A DNA stretch of 64,000 bases. Origin: Planctomycetota bacterium (GTDB lineage Bacteria > Planctomycetota > Phycisphaerae > Sedimentisphaerales > Anaerobacaceae). Numbering within the stretch: position 1 is the first letter of the stretch; every line of letters begins with the position of its first letter. The notes beneath the pieces are model-generated. The model had not been told where the DNA came from, did no database searches, and saw only the letters and a program-made list of their open reading frames with translations. This document shows positions 17,862 to 27,862 of this stretch, piece by piece. The stretch is taken from the NCBI GenBank assembly GCA_014384025.1, contig JACNGQ010000170.1, positions 1-64,000 on the forward strand. The letters run 5' to 3'. The translations under genes and the position numbers were made by a program.

Positions 17862-18560
17862 ATGGAAAAACTTTTTACAACGCTGACACATGCTGTTGAG
17901 AGTACACCGGCAATAGCCCTGAGCGCAGCCTTCGTATGGGGAATCCTGAGCATACTGCTCAGTCCGTGCCACCTTGCGAGCATTCCTCTTATCGTAGGTT
18001 TCATAGACGGGCAGGGTCGCATCTCAACTAAACGGGCCTTTATCATATCGACCCTTTTTGCAGTGGGCATTTTAATGACGATAGGTGCTATAGGAGCTGT
18101 TACCGCTGCTCTCGGCAGAATGATGGGGGATATCGGCAGCTACGGCAACTACTTTGTTGCTCTGGTATTTTTTGCCGTTGGCCTGAATCTTCTGGGTGTA
18201 ATACCTATGCCGTGGAGCGCTCCCGGCAAGGTTGGTTTCAAACGCAAAGGGATGCTCGCAGCGTTTATTCTCGGGCTGGTATTCGGTATCGCGTTGGGGC
18301 CCTGCACCTTCGCATATATGGCGCCTATGCTGGGTGTTACGTTCAAATTAGCCGCGACGAATCTCTTATACGGTGTATTCCTGCTTGTAGTTTACGGGCT
18401 TGGACATTGTTCTGTTATCATCCTGGCGGGGACGTGCACCGAACTCGTTCAGCGTTATATGAACTGGAATGAGAAATCCAGAGGCGCGGTAGTCCTTAAG
18501 AAAATCTGCGGTGTACTTGTTCTGATAGGCGGCCTTTACCTGATTTATATGACCAATTAA
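17862..18560 (+). CDS. CcdA/DsbD-type transmembrane thiol-disulfide transporter
   Basis: Polytopic; GILSILLSPCHLASIPLIVGFIDG and LVFGIALGPCTFAYMAPMLG, paired cysteine helices typical of CcdA. Confidence 0.9.
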   Translation: MEKLFTTLTHAVESTPAIALSAAFVWGILSILLSPCHLASIPLIVGFIDGQGRISTKRAFIISTLFAVGILMTIGAIGAVTAALGRMMGDIGSYGNYFVALVFFAVGLNLLGVIPMPWSAPGKVGFKRKGMLAAFILGLVFGIALGPCTFAYMAPMLGVTFKLAATNLLYGVFLLVVYGLGHCSVIILAGTCTELVQRYMNWNEKSRGAVVLKKICGVLVLIGGLYLIYMTN

Positions 18561-18590
18561 TGGTGTCCATTTCTTACTGCATATTCATTG

Positions 18591-18620
18591 TTGACATTTC
18601 GGGCACTGCCGGTGTATAGT
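18591..18620 (+). promoter_or_regulatory. Candidate sigma-70 promoter
   Basis: TTGACA-N18-TATAGT. Confidence 0.6.
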
Positions 18621-18699
18621 ATCGAACAACGGATAGCAGATAGCGGATAGGGATAAATGATATCTACGCTATATGCTAAACGCTATAGGAGTCGATAAG

Positions 18700-20070
18700 A
18701 TGGATCCGGCAATTTTCAAAGCATACGACATAAGGGGTATTTATCCCGACCAGATAGACGAGGAAGGTGCCTGGAAGGTGGGATGTGGCGCAGCGAGGTT
18801 TTTGCGGTCACTGCTTAGCGGTTATGAGCGGGGCCAGGCAAAGGCCCAGTCTTTGTGTGTCGGTCGCGATATGAGGACACACAGTGAGGCGCTTACACAG
18901 GCCCTTATTGAAGGAATGAAGTCCACCGGTACTAATGTGATTGATATAGGAATGGTTGATACGCCGCAGATGTATTTTGCAATCAATCATCTTGGCACCT
19001 GCGGCGGAGTGCAGGTTACCGCTTCTCATAATCCGGCAAAGTATAACGGATTTAAGATATCGGGTCTGCACGCCAAGCCGGTCGGCGCCGATACCGGCCT
19101 GAAAGATATAAAACATATCGCAATGGCTTTACTCCATACCAAGGGAACAGCTACCGGTTCGGTCCAGAAACGTGACCTGACCGGGCAATACAAAAATCAC
19201 GTCCTGAAGTTTCTCAGACCGAATATAAAAAAGATAAAGGTTGCTGTTGACGCCTTTAATGGAATGGCGGGCAAGATGATCCCCGCCCTGTTCAGCAACC
19301 TACCGGTAGAAATTGTTCCTCTAAACTTCGAGCATACGGGCAAATTTAAACATGACCCCAATCCGCTGATTAAAAAATATCTCGCCGAGGTGAAAAAAGC
19401 GGTAAAGCAAAAGAAATGTGATTTCGGCGTCTGTTTCGATGGCGATGCTGACAGATTGATGATAGTTGATGAAAAAGGCAGGCCTATCAGTTGCGATTTA
19501 CTTACTGCTATGATGGTGCCGTATTTTTTAGAGAAAAAGCCCAACTCGGTTGTTGTTTATGATTTACGCAGCAGCAGGATCGTTAGGGAAGAGATTCTCA
19601 AATACGGCGGAACCCCGCGAAGAGAAAGAGTTGGCCATGCTTTTATGAAAAAGGCTATGAGAGATTCGCACGCCGTATTCGGAGGCGAGCTTTCAGGACA
19701 CTTCTACTATTCAGACAACTATTATACCGATTCGGCCATGATTACTTTGGTGCACGTGATTAATATCGTCAGCAAAGCCGGCGTCCCGATTAGCGAGCTT
19801 ATAAAGCCGTTGCAAAGATACTCCTGCAGCGGTGAGTTAAACTTCGAAATAGAGGATAAGAAGGCGAAAATGAATGAGATAGCAAAAAGATACAGCGACG
19901 CCCGGGTTGACCACCTGGATGGAGTGACTGTCGGATATAAGGACTGGTGGCTTAATTGTCGTCCGAGCAACACCGAACCGCTCCTGCGATTGATTGTTGA
20001 GGCTGCAAGTAAAGAGCTGCTTGAAGAAAAACTGTCCGAAATTACTGCACATCTCGGTGAGCCGGTATGA
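18700..20070 (+). CDS. Phosphomannomutase/phosphoglucomutase
   Basis: FKAYDIRGIYPDQIDEEGAWKVG, active-site TASHNPAKYNGFKI, metal loop FDGDADRLMIVD. Confidence 0.94.
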   Translation: MDPAIFKAYDIRGIYPDQIDEEGAWKVGCGAARFLRSLLSGYERGQAKAQSLCVGRDMRTHSEALTQALIEGMKSTGTNVIDIGMVDTPQMYFAINHLGTCGGVQVTASHNPAKYNGFKISGLHAKPVGADTGLKDIKHIAMALLHTKGTATGSVQKRDLTGQYKNHVLKFLRPNIKKIKVAVDAFNGMAGKMIPALFSNLPVEIVPLNFEHTGKFKHDPNPLIKKYLAEVKKAVKQKKCDFGVCFDGDADRLMIVDEKGRPISCDLLTAMMVPYFLEKKPNSVVVYDLRSSRIVREEILKYGGTPRRERVGHAFMKKAMRDSHAVFGGELSGHFYYSDNYYTDSAMITLVHVINIVSKAGVPISELIKPLQRYSCSGELNFEIEDKKAKMNEIAKRYSDARVDHLDGVTVGYKDWWLNCRPSNTEPLLRLIVEAASKELLEEKLSEITAHLGEPV

Positions 20071-20159
20071 TTTGTCCACTTTGCTTTTAACGTCTTGAAT
20101 TCCTGCGCCTTATTCCGGAGAGGTGATAACTTTTTGCGGCAATAGAGAGGAAGACAATT

Positions 20160-20468
20160 ATGCAAGTACACACAAAAACATATAAAACGCCAAACGGTAT
20201 AGTTGAAGGCGTACAGGCCAAATGGGCGGGATTCAATATTCTGTTGGCAGCCGGGACTAAAGGTTTTCTGGCTTGTCCAGCGATCGATGTCGATGCCTGT
20301 CAGGGATACGGTGTCGCTGCGGCAATAGTGGAAAGCACACCGGACAATCCGATAGGCACACTGGAGCGTTTCCTTGACCGTAAGGTGACAAAGGCAAATG
20401 AGAAAGCCAGGGAACTCGGTATCGAAGCGGGTATGGCCGTCGGCGATGCTTTTGCCCTTATTGCATAA
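20160..20468 (+). CDS. DUF1805 domain protein
   Basis: GVQAKWAGFNILLAAGTKGFLACPAIDVDACQGYGVAAAIV pattern. Confidence 0.75.
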   Translation: MQVHTKTYKTPNGIVEGVQAKWAGFNILLAAGTKGFLACPAIDVDACQGYGVAAAIVESTPDNPIGTLERFLDRKVTKANEKARELGIEAGMAVGDAFALIA

Positions 20469-20506
20469 GCTCATTGGCAATATCTTTACAAAAACAGGAG
20501 ATGATT

Positions 20507-21475
20507 ATGAAAAGAAACAGCCTTTCTCGTCGCCGGTTTATAGCCGGCACCGGCGCAGCTCTAAGCGCAGCTATTGCCACGGGTCCCATTACAGCCGCTC
20601 ATGGCGCAAGTAAAACATCCTCGAATCGCACAATGCCGTTTAGCTACTGTTTAAATACCAGCACTATTCGCGGACAAAAACTGAGCCTGGATAAAGAAAT
20701 CGAGATTACCGCCAAAGCAGGCTACCATGCTATCGAGCCCTGGGTCAACAAAATACACGATTATGCAAAAAGCGGCGGCAGTCTCACAGAACTTCGCAGA
20801 CGCATCAGTGATCTCGGACTGACTGTCGAAAGTGCTATTTCCTTTTCCCAGTGGATTGTGGATGATGATGCAAGGCGCGGCGAAGCTCTGGAGCAAAATA
20901 AACGGGATATGGATGTTTTGGCACGGATTGACGGCAAGCGCATCGCGGCGCCTCCGGCAGGTGCCACCAGAGAAGCAGGGCTTGACCTAATGAAGGCGGC
21001 CGGGCGGTACAGGGCGCTGTTGGAGCTTGGCGACGAAATGGGTGTTGTGCCGCAGGTTGAGGTATGGGGTTCTTCGAAGAACCTGCACCGATTGGGCCAG
21101 GCGATGTTCGTGGTGATTGAAAGCGGCCACCCAAAGGCCTGCTTGTTGCCGGATGTATATCATACCTACAAGGGAGGCTCTGATTTTAACGGATTTAAGC
21201 TGCTTAGCCCAAAAGCCATCCAGGTCTTTCATTTAAATGACTATCCCGCAGACCCGCCGCGAGAAACCATAACCGATCGCGACCGTGTCTTTCCCGGTGA
21301 TGGTATCGCACCACTGACTCAGATTCTGCAGGACCTGCACGCCAACAACAGCAGGGCAGTGCTTTCCCTTGAGCTGTTTAGTCCGACTTACTGGAAGCAG
21401 GACCCGCTCGAAGTGGCAAAGATGGGCCTTGCTAAAATGAAAGACGCGGTAAACAAAGCATTAGGTACGAGCTGA
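20507..21475 (+). CDS. TAT-exported sugar phosphate isomerase/epimerase-like TIM barrel
   Basis: KRNSLSRRRFIAGTGAALSAAIA twin-arginine signal; VFHLNDYPADPPRETITDRDRVFPGDG. Confidence 0.85.
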   Translation: MKRNSLSRRRFIAGTGAALSAAIATGPITAAHGASKTSSNRTMPFSYCLNTSTIRGQKLSLDKEIEITAKAGYHAIEPWVNKIHDYAKSGGSLTELRRRISDLGLTVESAISFSQWIVDDDARRGEALEQNKRDMDVLARIDGKRIAAPPAGATREAGLDLMKAAGRYRALLELGDEMGVVPQVEVWGSSKNLHRLGQAMFVVIESGHPKACLLPDVYHTYKGGSDFNGFKLLSPKAIQVFHLNDYPADPPRETITDRDRVFPGDGIAPLTQILQDLHANNSRAVLSLELFSPTYWKQDPLEVAKMGLAKMKDAVNKALGTS

Positions 21476-21529
21476 GGTATAAAAATTTAATTTTTTTGGC
21501 GCTTATAGGGTAAATTTCTATTACTCAGA

Positions 21530-22312
21530 GTGCACATGCGGAAAGAGAGGAAGAATATGAGAATCAACAGGAACATGAAATTAACATTTGTGATTGTGAT
21601 GTGTCTTTTGGCTGGATTAACGGCAAATTCTTCAGCCAAACTAAATCCCCGGCAGGCCTCTCTCAGAGATGCTAACGTAATGACTGTTGATGTGGTTTGT
21701 TCTCAGGATATACAAGAAACAGACTTGAAGCAGCAGGAGATTCGAGAAAATATTGTCAAACAGCTTGAACAAGCCGGCATTAAGATTCTGCCCGAACAAC
21801 TTTGGGGTACGGCGCCCGGCCGTTGCCGGCTAAAGGTATTAATCAAAGTTTACAAGCCGTCTGATCTGGACACATTCATTTACAATCTAAAGGTTTATTT
21901 CGTTCAAACAGTAGCTCTGGAAAGAATTCCTGAAGCGAAAATTGATGCAGTAACATGGGAGCTTACATGGCTCGCTCACGGCTCTAAGGACAGGCTAACC
22001 GAAGAAGTTCCGAAAAATTTGAAAATCATGACCGATAATTTTATTAGAGACTACCACCTGGCAAATCCGCTTAGTGGTGAGCCATCCGATACCAATGCCA
22101 GGAATACTGTTTCGATGACAGCTCCACAAGGACAAATCCGTTCCGGCGTTGCAGCCCAGTACAAATATGTATCGTCAAAGAACAGCAAGATCTTCCACAG
22201 TCCTCAGTGTCGTTCGGCAAAAAGAATCAAGCCCGAAAACCTCGTAGGTTACAACAGTAAAGAAGAAGTGATACAGGCCGGCAAAAGGCCGTGCAAAGTG
22301 TGCAAGCCTTAG
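21530..22312 (+). CDS. Exported protein of unknown function with C-terminal Ada-like Cys motif
   Basis: Signal peptide; C-terminus YVSSKNSKIFHSPQCRSAKRIKPENLVGYNSKEEVIQAGKRPCKVCKP. Confidence 0.65.
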   Translation: MHMRKERKNMRINRNMKLTFVIVMCLLAGLTANSSAKLNPRQASLRDANVMTVDVVCSQDIQETDLKQQEIRENIVKQLEQAGIKILPEQLWGTAPGRCRLKVLIKVYKPSDLDTFIYNLKVYFVQTVALERIPEAKIDAVTWELTWLAHGSKDRLTEEVPKNLKIMTDNFIRDYHLANPLSGEPSDTNARNTVSMTAPQGQIRSGVAAQYKYVSSKNSKIFHSPQCRSAKRIKPENLVGYNSKEEVIQAGKRPCKVCKP

Positions 22313-23029
22313 ATGAGATTTCAGTTTATAACCTGTAAAGTGATGCAGAGGGAAGCGTATTACTGCGCTGCCCGCTCGAAAAATGTTGTTGATGTAGTTT
22401 TAATGGAGCAGGGCCTGCATGATGAGCCCGACAGGCTTCGCACTGAAGTCCGGAAAGCTCTCGAAAATACCCATGACATTCAGAAACGCCCCTACGATGC
22501 TTCGCTGCTCGGTTATGGTCTGTGCAGTAACGGCATTGTAGGATTGTCGGCAGAAATCCCCATTGTTGTCCCGAGGGGCCATGACTGCATTACGCTTCTG
22601 CTTGGCTCGAAAGACAAATACCAGGAGTACTTCGATTCCCATCGCGGTGTCTATTGGTATAGTCCCGGCTGGATAGAGTCCGGTAAGCAGCCGAGTAAAG
22701 AACGCTATGAGAAATTGCTCGAAGAATATAAGGAAAAATACGGTGATGATAACGCTCAATATCTCATGGAAGTAGAGCAAAACTGGATAAAGGAGTACAG
22801 TTGGGCTACCTTTATCGATTGGGGACTTACCGATTCCAGTGAATATAAAAATTATACCAAACGCTGCGCCGAATTTCTTCACTGGAACTACGAAGAGCTA
22901 ACGGGCAGCCCCGCCCTTATGCAAAAGCTCATTGACGGCGACTGGCACGAAAGCGAGTTCCTTGTTGTAGAACCCGGCCAGAAAATTGGCGAAGACCTGA
23001 CCAACGACGGAATAATGAAAGCCGAATAG
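22313..23029 (+). CDS. DUF1638 domain protein
   Basis: LLGYGLCSNGIVGLSAEIPIVVPRGHDCITLLLGSKDKYQEYF is characteristic. Confidence 0.8.
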   Translation: MRFQFITCKVMQREAYYCAARSKNVVDVVLMEQGLHDEPDRLRTEVRKALENTHDIQKRPYDASLLGYGLCSNGIVGLSAEIPIVVPRGHDCITLLLGSKDKYQEYFDSHRGVYWYSPGWIESGKQPSKERYEKLLEEYKEKYGDDNAQYLMEVEQNWIKEYSWATFIDWGLTDSSEYKNYTKRCAEFLHWNYEELTGSPALMQKLIDGDWHESEFLVVEPGQKIGEDLTNDGIMKAE

Positions 23030-23045
23030 AAACAGAACCTTCTGA

Positions 23046-23615
23046 ATGCGTTTTATGGATTTTATTACAATCATAATAATCGCCATTGGACTGGCGATTG
23101 ACGCCTTTGCGGTCTCTATTGTCAGCGGCAGTGCATACAAGCAGTTGCATGTAAAGCACGCCGTACGAATGGCATTGTTCTTCGGTGGTTTTCAGGCGGT
23201 TATGCCGCTGATCGGTTTTATGGCCGGCTTAAGTGTAAAACAATACATAGAAAGTTATGACCATTGGATTGCTTTTGGCCTTTTGAGTGCCGTCGGCGGC
23301 AAAATGATTTATGAGTCGTTCAAGATGAAATCTATCGAAGAAAGATTCGACCCGTCGAACATCTTTGTTTTGCTCGTTCTGTCCGTTGCAACCAGTATCG
23401 ATGCCCTGGCGATTGGTATTACGCTTTCATTTATCACCAATTCTATTATAGCTGCGGTGATAATAATAGGCCTGGTAACCTTTGTGTTGTCGTATTTTGG
23501 TGTTTGTATCGGCAAAAAATTCGGACACTTTTTCGAAAACAAAATCGAAGCTGTCGGCGGACTGGTACTTATCGGCCTTGGTATAAAAATATTGATTGAG
23601 CATCTGCTTTCATAG
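23046..23615 (+). CDS. mntP: Manganese efflux pump MntP family
   Basis: IGLAIDAFAVSIVSG...ATSIDALAIGITLSFI. Confidence 0.92.
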   Translation: MRFMDFITIIIIAIGLAIDAFAVSIVSGSAYKQLHVKHAVRMALFFGGFQAVMPLIGFMAGLSVKQYIESYDHWIAFGLLSAVGGKMIYESFKMKSIEERFDPSNIFVLLVLSVATSIDALAIGITLSFITNSIIAAVIIIGLVTFVLSYFGVCIGKKFGHFFENKIEAVGGLVLIGLGIKILIEHLLS

Positions 23616-23651
23616 CGGAAATTGAGTATTAAAACAGCTTCTAAACATTTC

Positions 23652-23679
23652 TTGCAGTTAGGTGAAAAAGTAATATAAT
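23652..23679 (+). promoter_or_regulatory. Candidate sigma-70 promoter
   Basis: TTGCAG-N16-TATAAT. Confidence 0.5.
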
Positions 23680-23752
23680 CAGCGTATTGTTTTATAATGA
23701 TGAACCATTGTAGAATAATAGGTTGTTCTGTTAAATCTTAAATGGTGGTTTT

Positions 23753-24829
23753 ATGGCTTCTAAAGTATATTTTATTAAAGCATCTATTAATGACGGCGAG
23801 CAGGTGATTTCCGAAAAGGCACGAAAGCTGTTTAAGGCGGGCTCTTTTGCAGGATGCTTTAAGGAAAATGATTGTACGGCGGTTAAGGTTCACATTGGTG
23901 AAGCAGGCAACACTACATACACAAAGGCCCCGTGCATTAAGGGGCTAGTGGATGAGCTGCTTGCTTTGAAAACAAAACCATTCGTAACCGATACGACCAC
24001 GTTATATGTCGGGCGAAGACACAATGCCATCGACCATACCGCCCTGGCTGTCGAACACGGCTTTTCCCTGGATGGATTGGGCGTACCCTTTATAGTGGCC
24101 GATGGTTTGTTCGGAAAAAGTGAAACGCCGGTTGAAATAGACGGCGAAATAGATCAACAGGTTTTCATTGCTTCCGATATAGTTCAATGCCAGTCACTCC
24201 TTTCGGTGGCTCATTTGACCGGCCACGTAGCATCCTGCCTCGGAGCTACACTAAAAACATTAGGGATGGGTTGTGCAAGCAAAAGGGGCAAGATGAAACA
24301 GCACGCCGCCCTTAACCTCGGTATCGGTGATGACTGTACACGATGCGGCGTATGTTATGATCATTGTCCCGCCGATGCGATTACACTTGACGATGTCAAA
24401 GCTCACATAGACGAAGATAAATGTATAGGGTGTGCCGAGTGTATGGCCGCGTGCAGATTCGGTGCCGTTATATGCAATTGGGGCGAAGAAGACGAAGTAT
24501 TGCAAAAGAGCATCGCTGAGCACGCATTGGGCGTAATGAAGGGCAAAGAGAACAGGATTGCTTGTTTTAACTTTTTAATGTCCGTGACGAAAGATTGCGA
24601 TTGTTTTAACAAGCCGGATATGGATAACATAGTTGATGACATCGGCATAGCCGCATCAACCGATCCTGTCGCTCTCGATAAGGCAACGCTGGACTTGACT
24701 GAAAATAAAGCGGGCAAAAAGCTTGCAGATCTCGTGGGTAATGATAAGCTTGACCCTCGCTACCAAATCGAACACGCCGAGCGAATTGGCCTGGGAAGCA
24801 GTAGTTACGAGCTTATAGAAGTTAGTTAA
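23753..24829 (+). CDS. DUF362 domain protein with two [4Fe-4S] motifs
   Basis: CTRCGVCYDHCPADAI and CIGCAECMAACRFGAV embedded in a DUF362-like sequence. Confidence 0.88.
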   Translation: MASKVYFIKASINDGEQVISEKARKLFKAGSFAGCFKENDCTAVKVHIGEAGNTTYTKAPCIKGLVDELLALKTKPFVTDTTTLYVGRRHNAIDHTALAVEHGFSLDGLGVPFIVADGLFGKSETPVEIDGEIDQQVFIASDIVQCQSLLSVAHLTGHVASCLGATLKTLGMGCASKRGKMKQHAALNLGIGDDCTRCGVCYDHCPADAITLDDVKAHIDEDKCIGCAECMAACRFGAVICNWGEEDEVLQKSIAEHALGVMKGKENRIACFNFLMSVTKDCDCFNKPDMDNIVDDIGIAASTDPVALDKATLDLTENKAGKKLADLVGNDKLDPRYQIEHAERIGLGSSSYELIEVS

Positions 24830-24854
24830 TGTTTAAAAATATTAAGGGTATGGT

Positions 24855-25631
24855 ATGTCTCTGGGGCAAATAATAAGAAAAAAACGCGAGCAGTTACATC
24901 TGACCCTCGATGAAGTCAGTAATCGCATCGGTTTTTCAAAACCGTACCTGTCCACTATCGAAACCGACAAGGTAAAGAATCCACCCAGCGACGAGCTGCT
25001 TACCAAACTTGAAAAGATACTTGAGTTCGACTCGGGTCTGCTGCTGCACATTGCTCATATAGAAGGTCTGCCCGCCGATGTTCGCCAGGAATATGAGTCC
25101 GCCGAGGCCGAAAATCAGAAATGGCGACAAGTTGCCAGAAACTTTATTGATAAAAAAGCTGATGCAAGCCGGCTGACCGAGCTTCTTGCTGAAAGTGACT
25201 TGAACTTCGAGCAGGAAAAATTACCTCTGGCGCCTGGCCGGTTGGTGCCCGTAATAAACAAAGTTTCAGCCGGATATCCTACTGATTTCAATGACCTCGA
25301 CTATCCTGTGGGCATAGCCGATGATTATATTCGCTGTCCGGACCTGCACGATCCCAATACCTTTGCTGTCCGGGTTGTCGGCGATTCTATGGAGCCGAAA
25401 TTTCACGAGGGTGATATAGTGATATTCTCACCCGCCACCGAAGTGCATAATGGCGATGACTGTTTTGTCCGTTTCGCAATGCCGCATGAAACGACCTTCA
25501 AGAGGGTGTTCTTCGAGTCGGATAATAAAATTCGTCTTCAGCCGAGAAACGAAAAATATTCCCCCACAATCGTTGACGGCAAACGCATCAATGGCCTCTA
25601 CCGCGCCGTAGTAAAGCACGAAATACTGTAG
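24855..25631 (+). CDS. XRE-family regulator with S24 (LexA/CI-like) peptidase domain
   Basis: HTH LGQIIRKKREQLHLTLDEVSNRIGFSKPYLSTIE; SAGYP cleavage-like site, GDSMEP serine, TTFKRV lysine. Confidence 0.9.
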   Translation: MSLGQIIRKKREQLHLTLDEVSNRIGFSKPYLSTIETDKVKNPPSDELLTKLEKILEFDSGLLLHIAHIEGLPADVRQEYESAEAENQKWRQVARNFIDKKADASRLTELLAESDLNFEQEKLPLAPGRLVPVINKVSAGYPTDFNDLDYPVGIADDYIRCPDLHDPNTFAVRVVGDSMEPKFHEGDIVIFSPATEVHNGDDCFVRFAMPHETTFKRVFFESDNKIRLQPRNEKYSPTIVDGKRINGLYRAVVKHEIL

Positions 25632-25659
25632 TTATACAAAAGCACGGTCAGCCCTGTCA

Positions 25660-27819
25660 CTATTCCACAACAAACCAGCTAATCCCTTTGGGGCCTATGT
25701 TAATTGGTATTTTGGCGTTATATTCGCGGTCAAGCTTATACCTCCTGCTTTTATCCTGCTGCCGGCGAATACGTGCTGTTTTGGTAAGCCCCGTGTAATA
25801 CAGCGGAAGCTTCAATTCTTTTTTGACCGCCCTGTCCAGAGGATTATAGACCATTGCCAGACCTTTTATTTTCAGTTGTGGATTGACATGCAGTATGCAG
25901 TCAATATCGCGCCCGTCAGGTCTGCGCACGTGAATGATGTCGGAGTCGAGTATATCGCGGTACTCTTTGTAAAAGTCCACCCATTTTTTCACGATTGCTT
26001 TTGTTTCATCGGTATCATACAGACGGGGCCCGCGATAGCAGGCTTGCGCACCTGAGCCAAAGTTCTGTGCAAGATGCGCACCATAAGCGTCGAGGTGTTC
26101 CGAGAGCGGTTCGAGCGTGGCCGCAGCTCCACCGCCATGGTACTGAACCAGCGGGACAAACATCCAGCCCATGCTTGGTGTTTTCTTCCAGGTGCCGTCG
26201 AATATGTTCTGTCGGCCGAGAATAACCTGTCTTTCACGCGGCAGCGACCAGTTGGTCTCACGATAGCCCATAGCGCTTTTATTCGAGCCGTTCAAAAAAT
26301 ACCAGTCGGGAACATTCAGATAGACGCCCCTGCTGCGGCACCACTTGTAGAAATTGGTAATCTTTTTCCACTGTTTCCATTGCGAATCATTGAGACCGCT
26401 ATGCCCCGGATGGCTCGTCGATGCGCAAACGTCACCTGGATAAGAACCATCGTGTTCGAGCAGGTCCAAGCCCGTTTGTTCGATAAAGATTTTGATTTTC
26501 CTGAAATACTCGCTGCCCCACTCGCTGCCCAAACACGGCGAGTTGTTGAAAATCGCGCCGCCTGTTTTGCCTGTCTCCGGGTTGATAACATCGTGTTTAT
26601 CGCTTATCCGGCGGCTGGCTAAAAGTGAATACCCGCCAAGCTCGACATTTTTGCTGTGAGCATAATCGACTAATTCCTTTATCTGCGCCATATACTTCGG
26701 ATCTATATTTTCCATATTAAAACCGCTGCCGAATGTCATTATCACCATCTCAAACCCGACCTCAGCGCACTGGTCGATTGCCAGCCGCACCGCTTTGGGA
26801 TTTGCGTGACGAACATGCATTATGATTGGATTTTCCGTCGCCCAGGGTGCGATTGTTCGGTACATCCTGCGTATTGCCAGACCTTTGCGTTCACGTTCGG
26901 TGCTGTCATAAATTAACTCAAACGTTCGAAATGATTCGAATGTTTTACCCGGTGCGATAATCACATCCGGACCAATTGGCGGGCGGCTTTCCAACATCAG
27001 TGGTGTCTTTCGCAGATAGTTGATTTGCGTACTGTACTGTGGGTCAACAACCCATTTCGTTGTTTTATTGGCACTTTTCGGGTCCCCCCCGTGAAAGGCG
27101 TAATCGCTGTCGATGTGAATATTAGGATACTCCCACTGAGCCGGTTGTTCCACCATTGATTCATACTCTACCGCTGCGAGAATCTCACTGATAAACGTAT
27201 TGAGTCTGACCGGCTTATCGCTGCCGTTGTGAATTGTCAGCCACTTTGCTAACAGAGGAATGCCCCGGTACATTTCATAATGGACAGAGAGACTCAAACC
27301 TTTGAGCTTGCTGTTTGGCGGATCGAAATGCAGACTAAGCGTCTTACCTGAGGGAGGCCAGTTTGTGCTTGACGAATAACGCTTGCGATTCCATTCGAAG
27401 CGTTTTTCTATCTTGCCGGCTTCAAAGCTCCTGAACACGAAGGCGTCCGGATTGCTGCTTAGAGAATCAATCCATTCGGGCAATAGATATGCGTATTCGA
27501 CTTGCCCCTGCAGGCCGCCGACTTCATACTTTTGTCCGTCGAGTTCGACTATTGCCTCCGGCTTAACCCCACGGATGATGGATTCGCCCCTCATCAGATT
27601 ATCATAGGCTACGGTAGCCGCATTGGGCGCCAGACGAAATGTCCGGCTGATTAATCCGTTGCTCAGAACAATCTCCCTGCCATCGAGCCGTTTTTCAATC
27701 TTAACTGGCTCTTTAATTTGTGTTACGAGCCAGTCTGCCTCGATTGCCTTGCCACAGACTGCACCTGCGATGAATAAAACCATTACTGTTATGATTATAG
27801 ATTGCTTTTTTTTAACCAT
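25660..27819 (-). CDS. Exported glycosidase-like protein (alpha-galactosidase-like TIM barrel)
   Basis: Signal peptide KKKQSIIITVMVLFIAGAVCG; central FEMVIMTFGSGFNMENID...LLEHDGSYPGDVC. Start trimmed to internal ATG. Confidence 0.6.
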   Translation of the reverse strand: MVKKKQSIIITVMVLFIAGAVCGKAIEADWLVTQIKEPVKIEKRLDGREIVLSNGLISRTFRLAPNAATVAYDNLMRGESIIRGVKPEAIVELDGQKYEVGGLQGQVEYAYLLPEWIDSLSSNPDAFVFRSFEAGKIEKRFEWNRKRYSSSTNWPPSGKTLSLHFDPPNSKLKGLSLSVHYEMYRGIPLLAKWLTIHNGSDKPVRLNTFISEILAAVEYESMVEQPAQWEYPNIHIDSDYAFHGGDPKSANKTTKWVVDPQYSTQINYLRKTPLMLESRPPIGPDVIIAPGKTFESFRTFELIYDSTERERKGLAIRRMYRTIAPWATENPIIMHVRHANPKAVRLAIDQCAEVGFEMVIMTFGSGFNMENIDPKYMAQIKELVDYAHSKNVELGGYSLLASRRISDKHDVINPETGKTGGAIFNNSPCLGSEWGSEYFRKIKIFIEQTGLDLLEHDGSYPGDVCASTSHPGHSGLNDSQWKQWKKITNFYKWCRSRGVYLNVPDWYFLNGSNKSAMGYRETNWSLPRERQVILGRQNIFDGTWKKTPSMGWMFVPLVQYHGGGAAATLEPLSEHLDAYGAHLAQNFGSGAQACYRGPRLYDTDETKAIVKKWVDFYKEYRDILDSDIIHVRRPDGRDIDCILHVNPQLKIKGLAMVYNPLDRAVKKELKLPLYYTGLTKTARIRRQQDKSRRYKLDREYNAKIPINIGPKGISWFVVE

Positions 27820-27862
27820 TACTTGTTTCCTTCTCCTAAATGTAGTTCTTCTGCTATTGTAG

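Noticed and set aside
24855-25631. XRE-S24 gene as evidence of a prophage
   Set aside because: No integrase, capsid, terminase, portal or lysis ORFs in the window.
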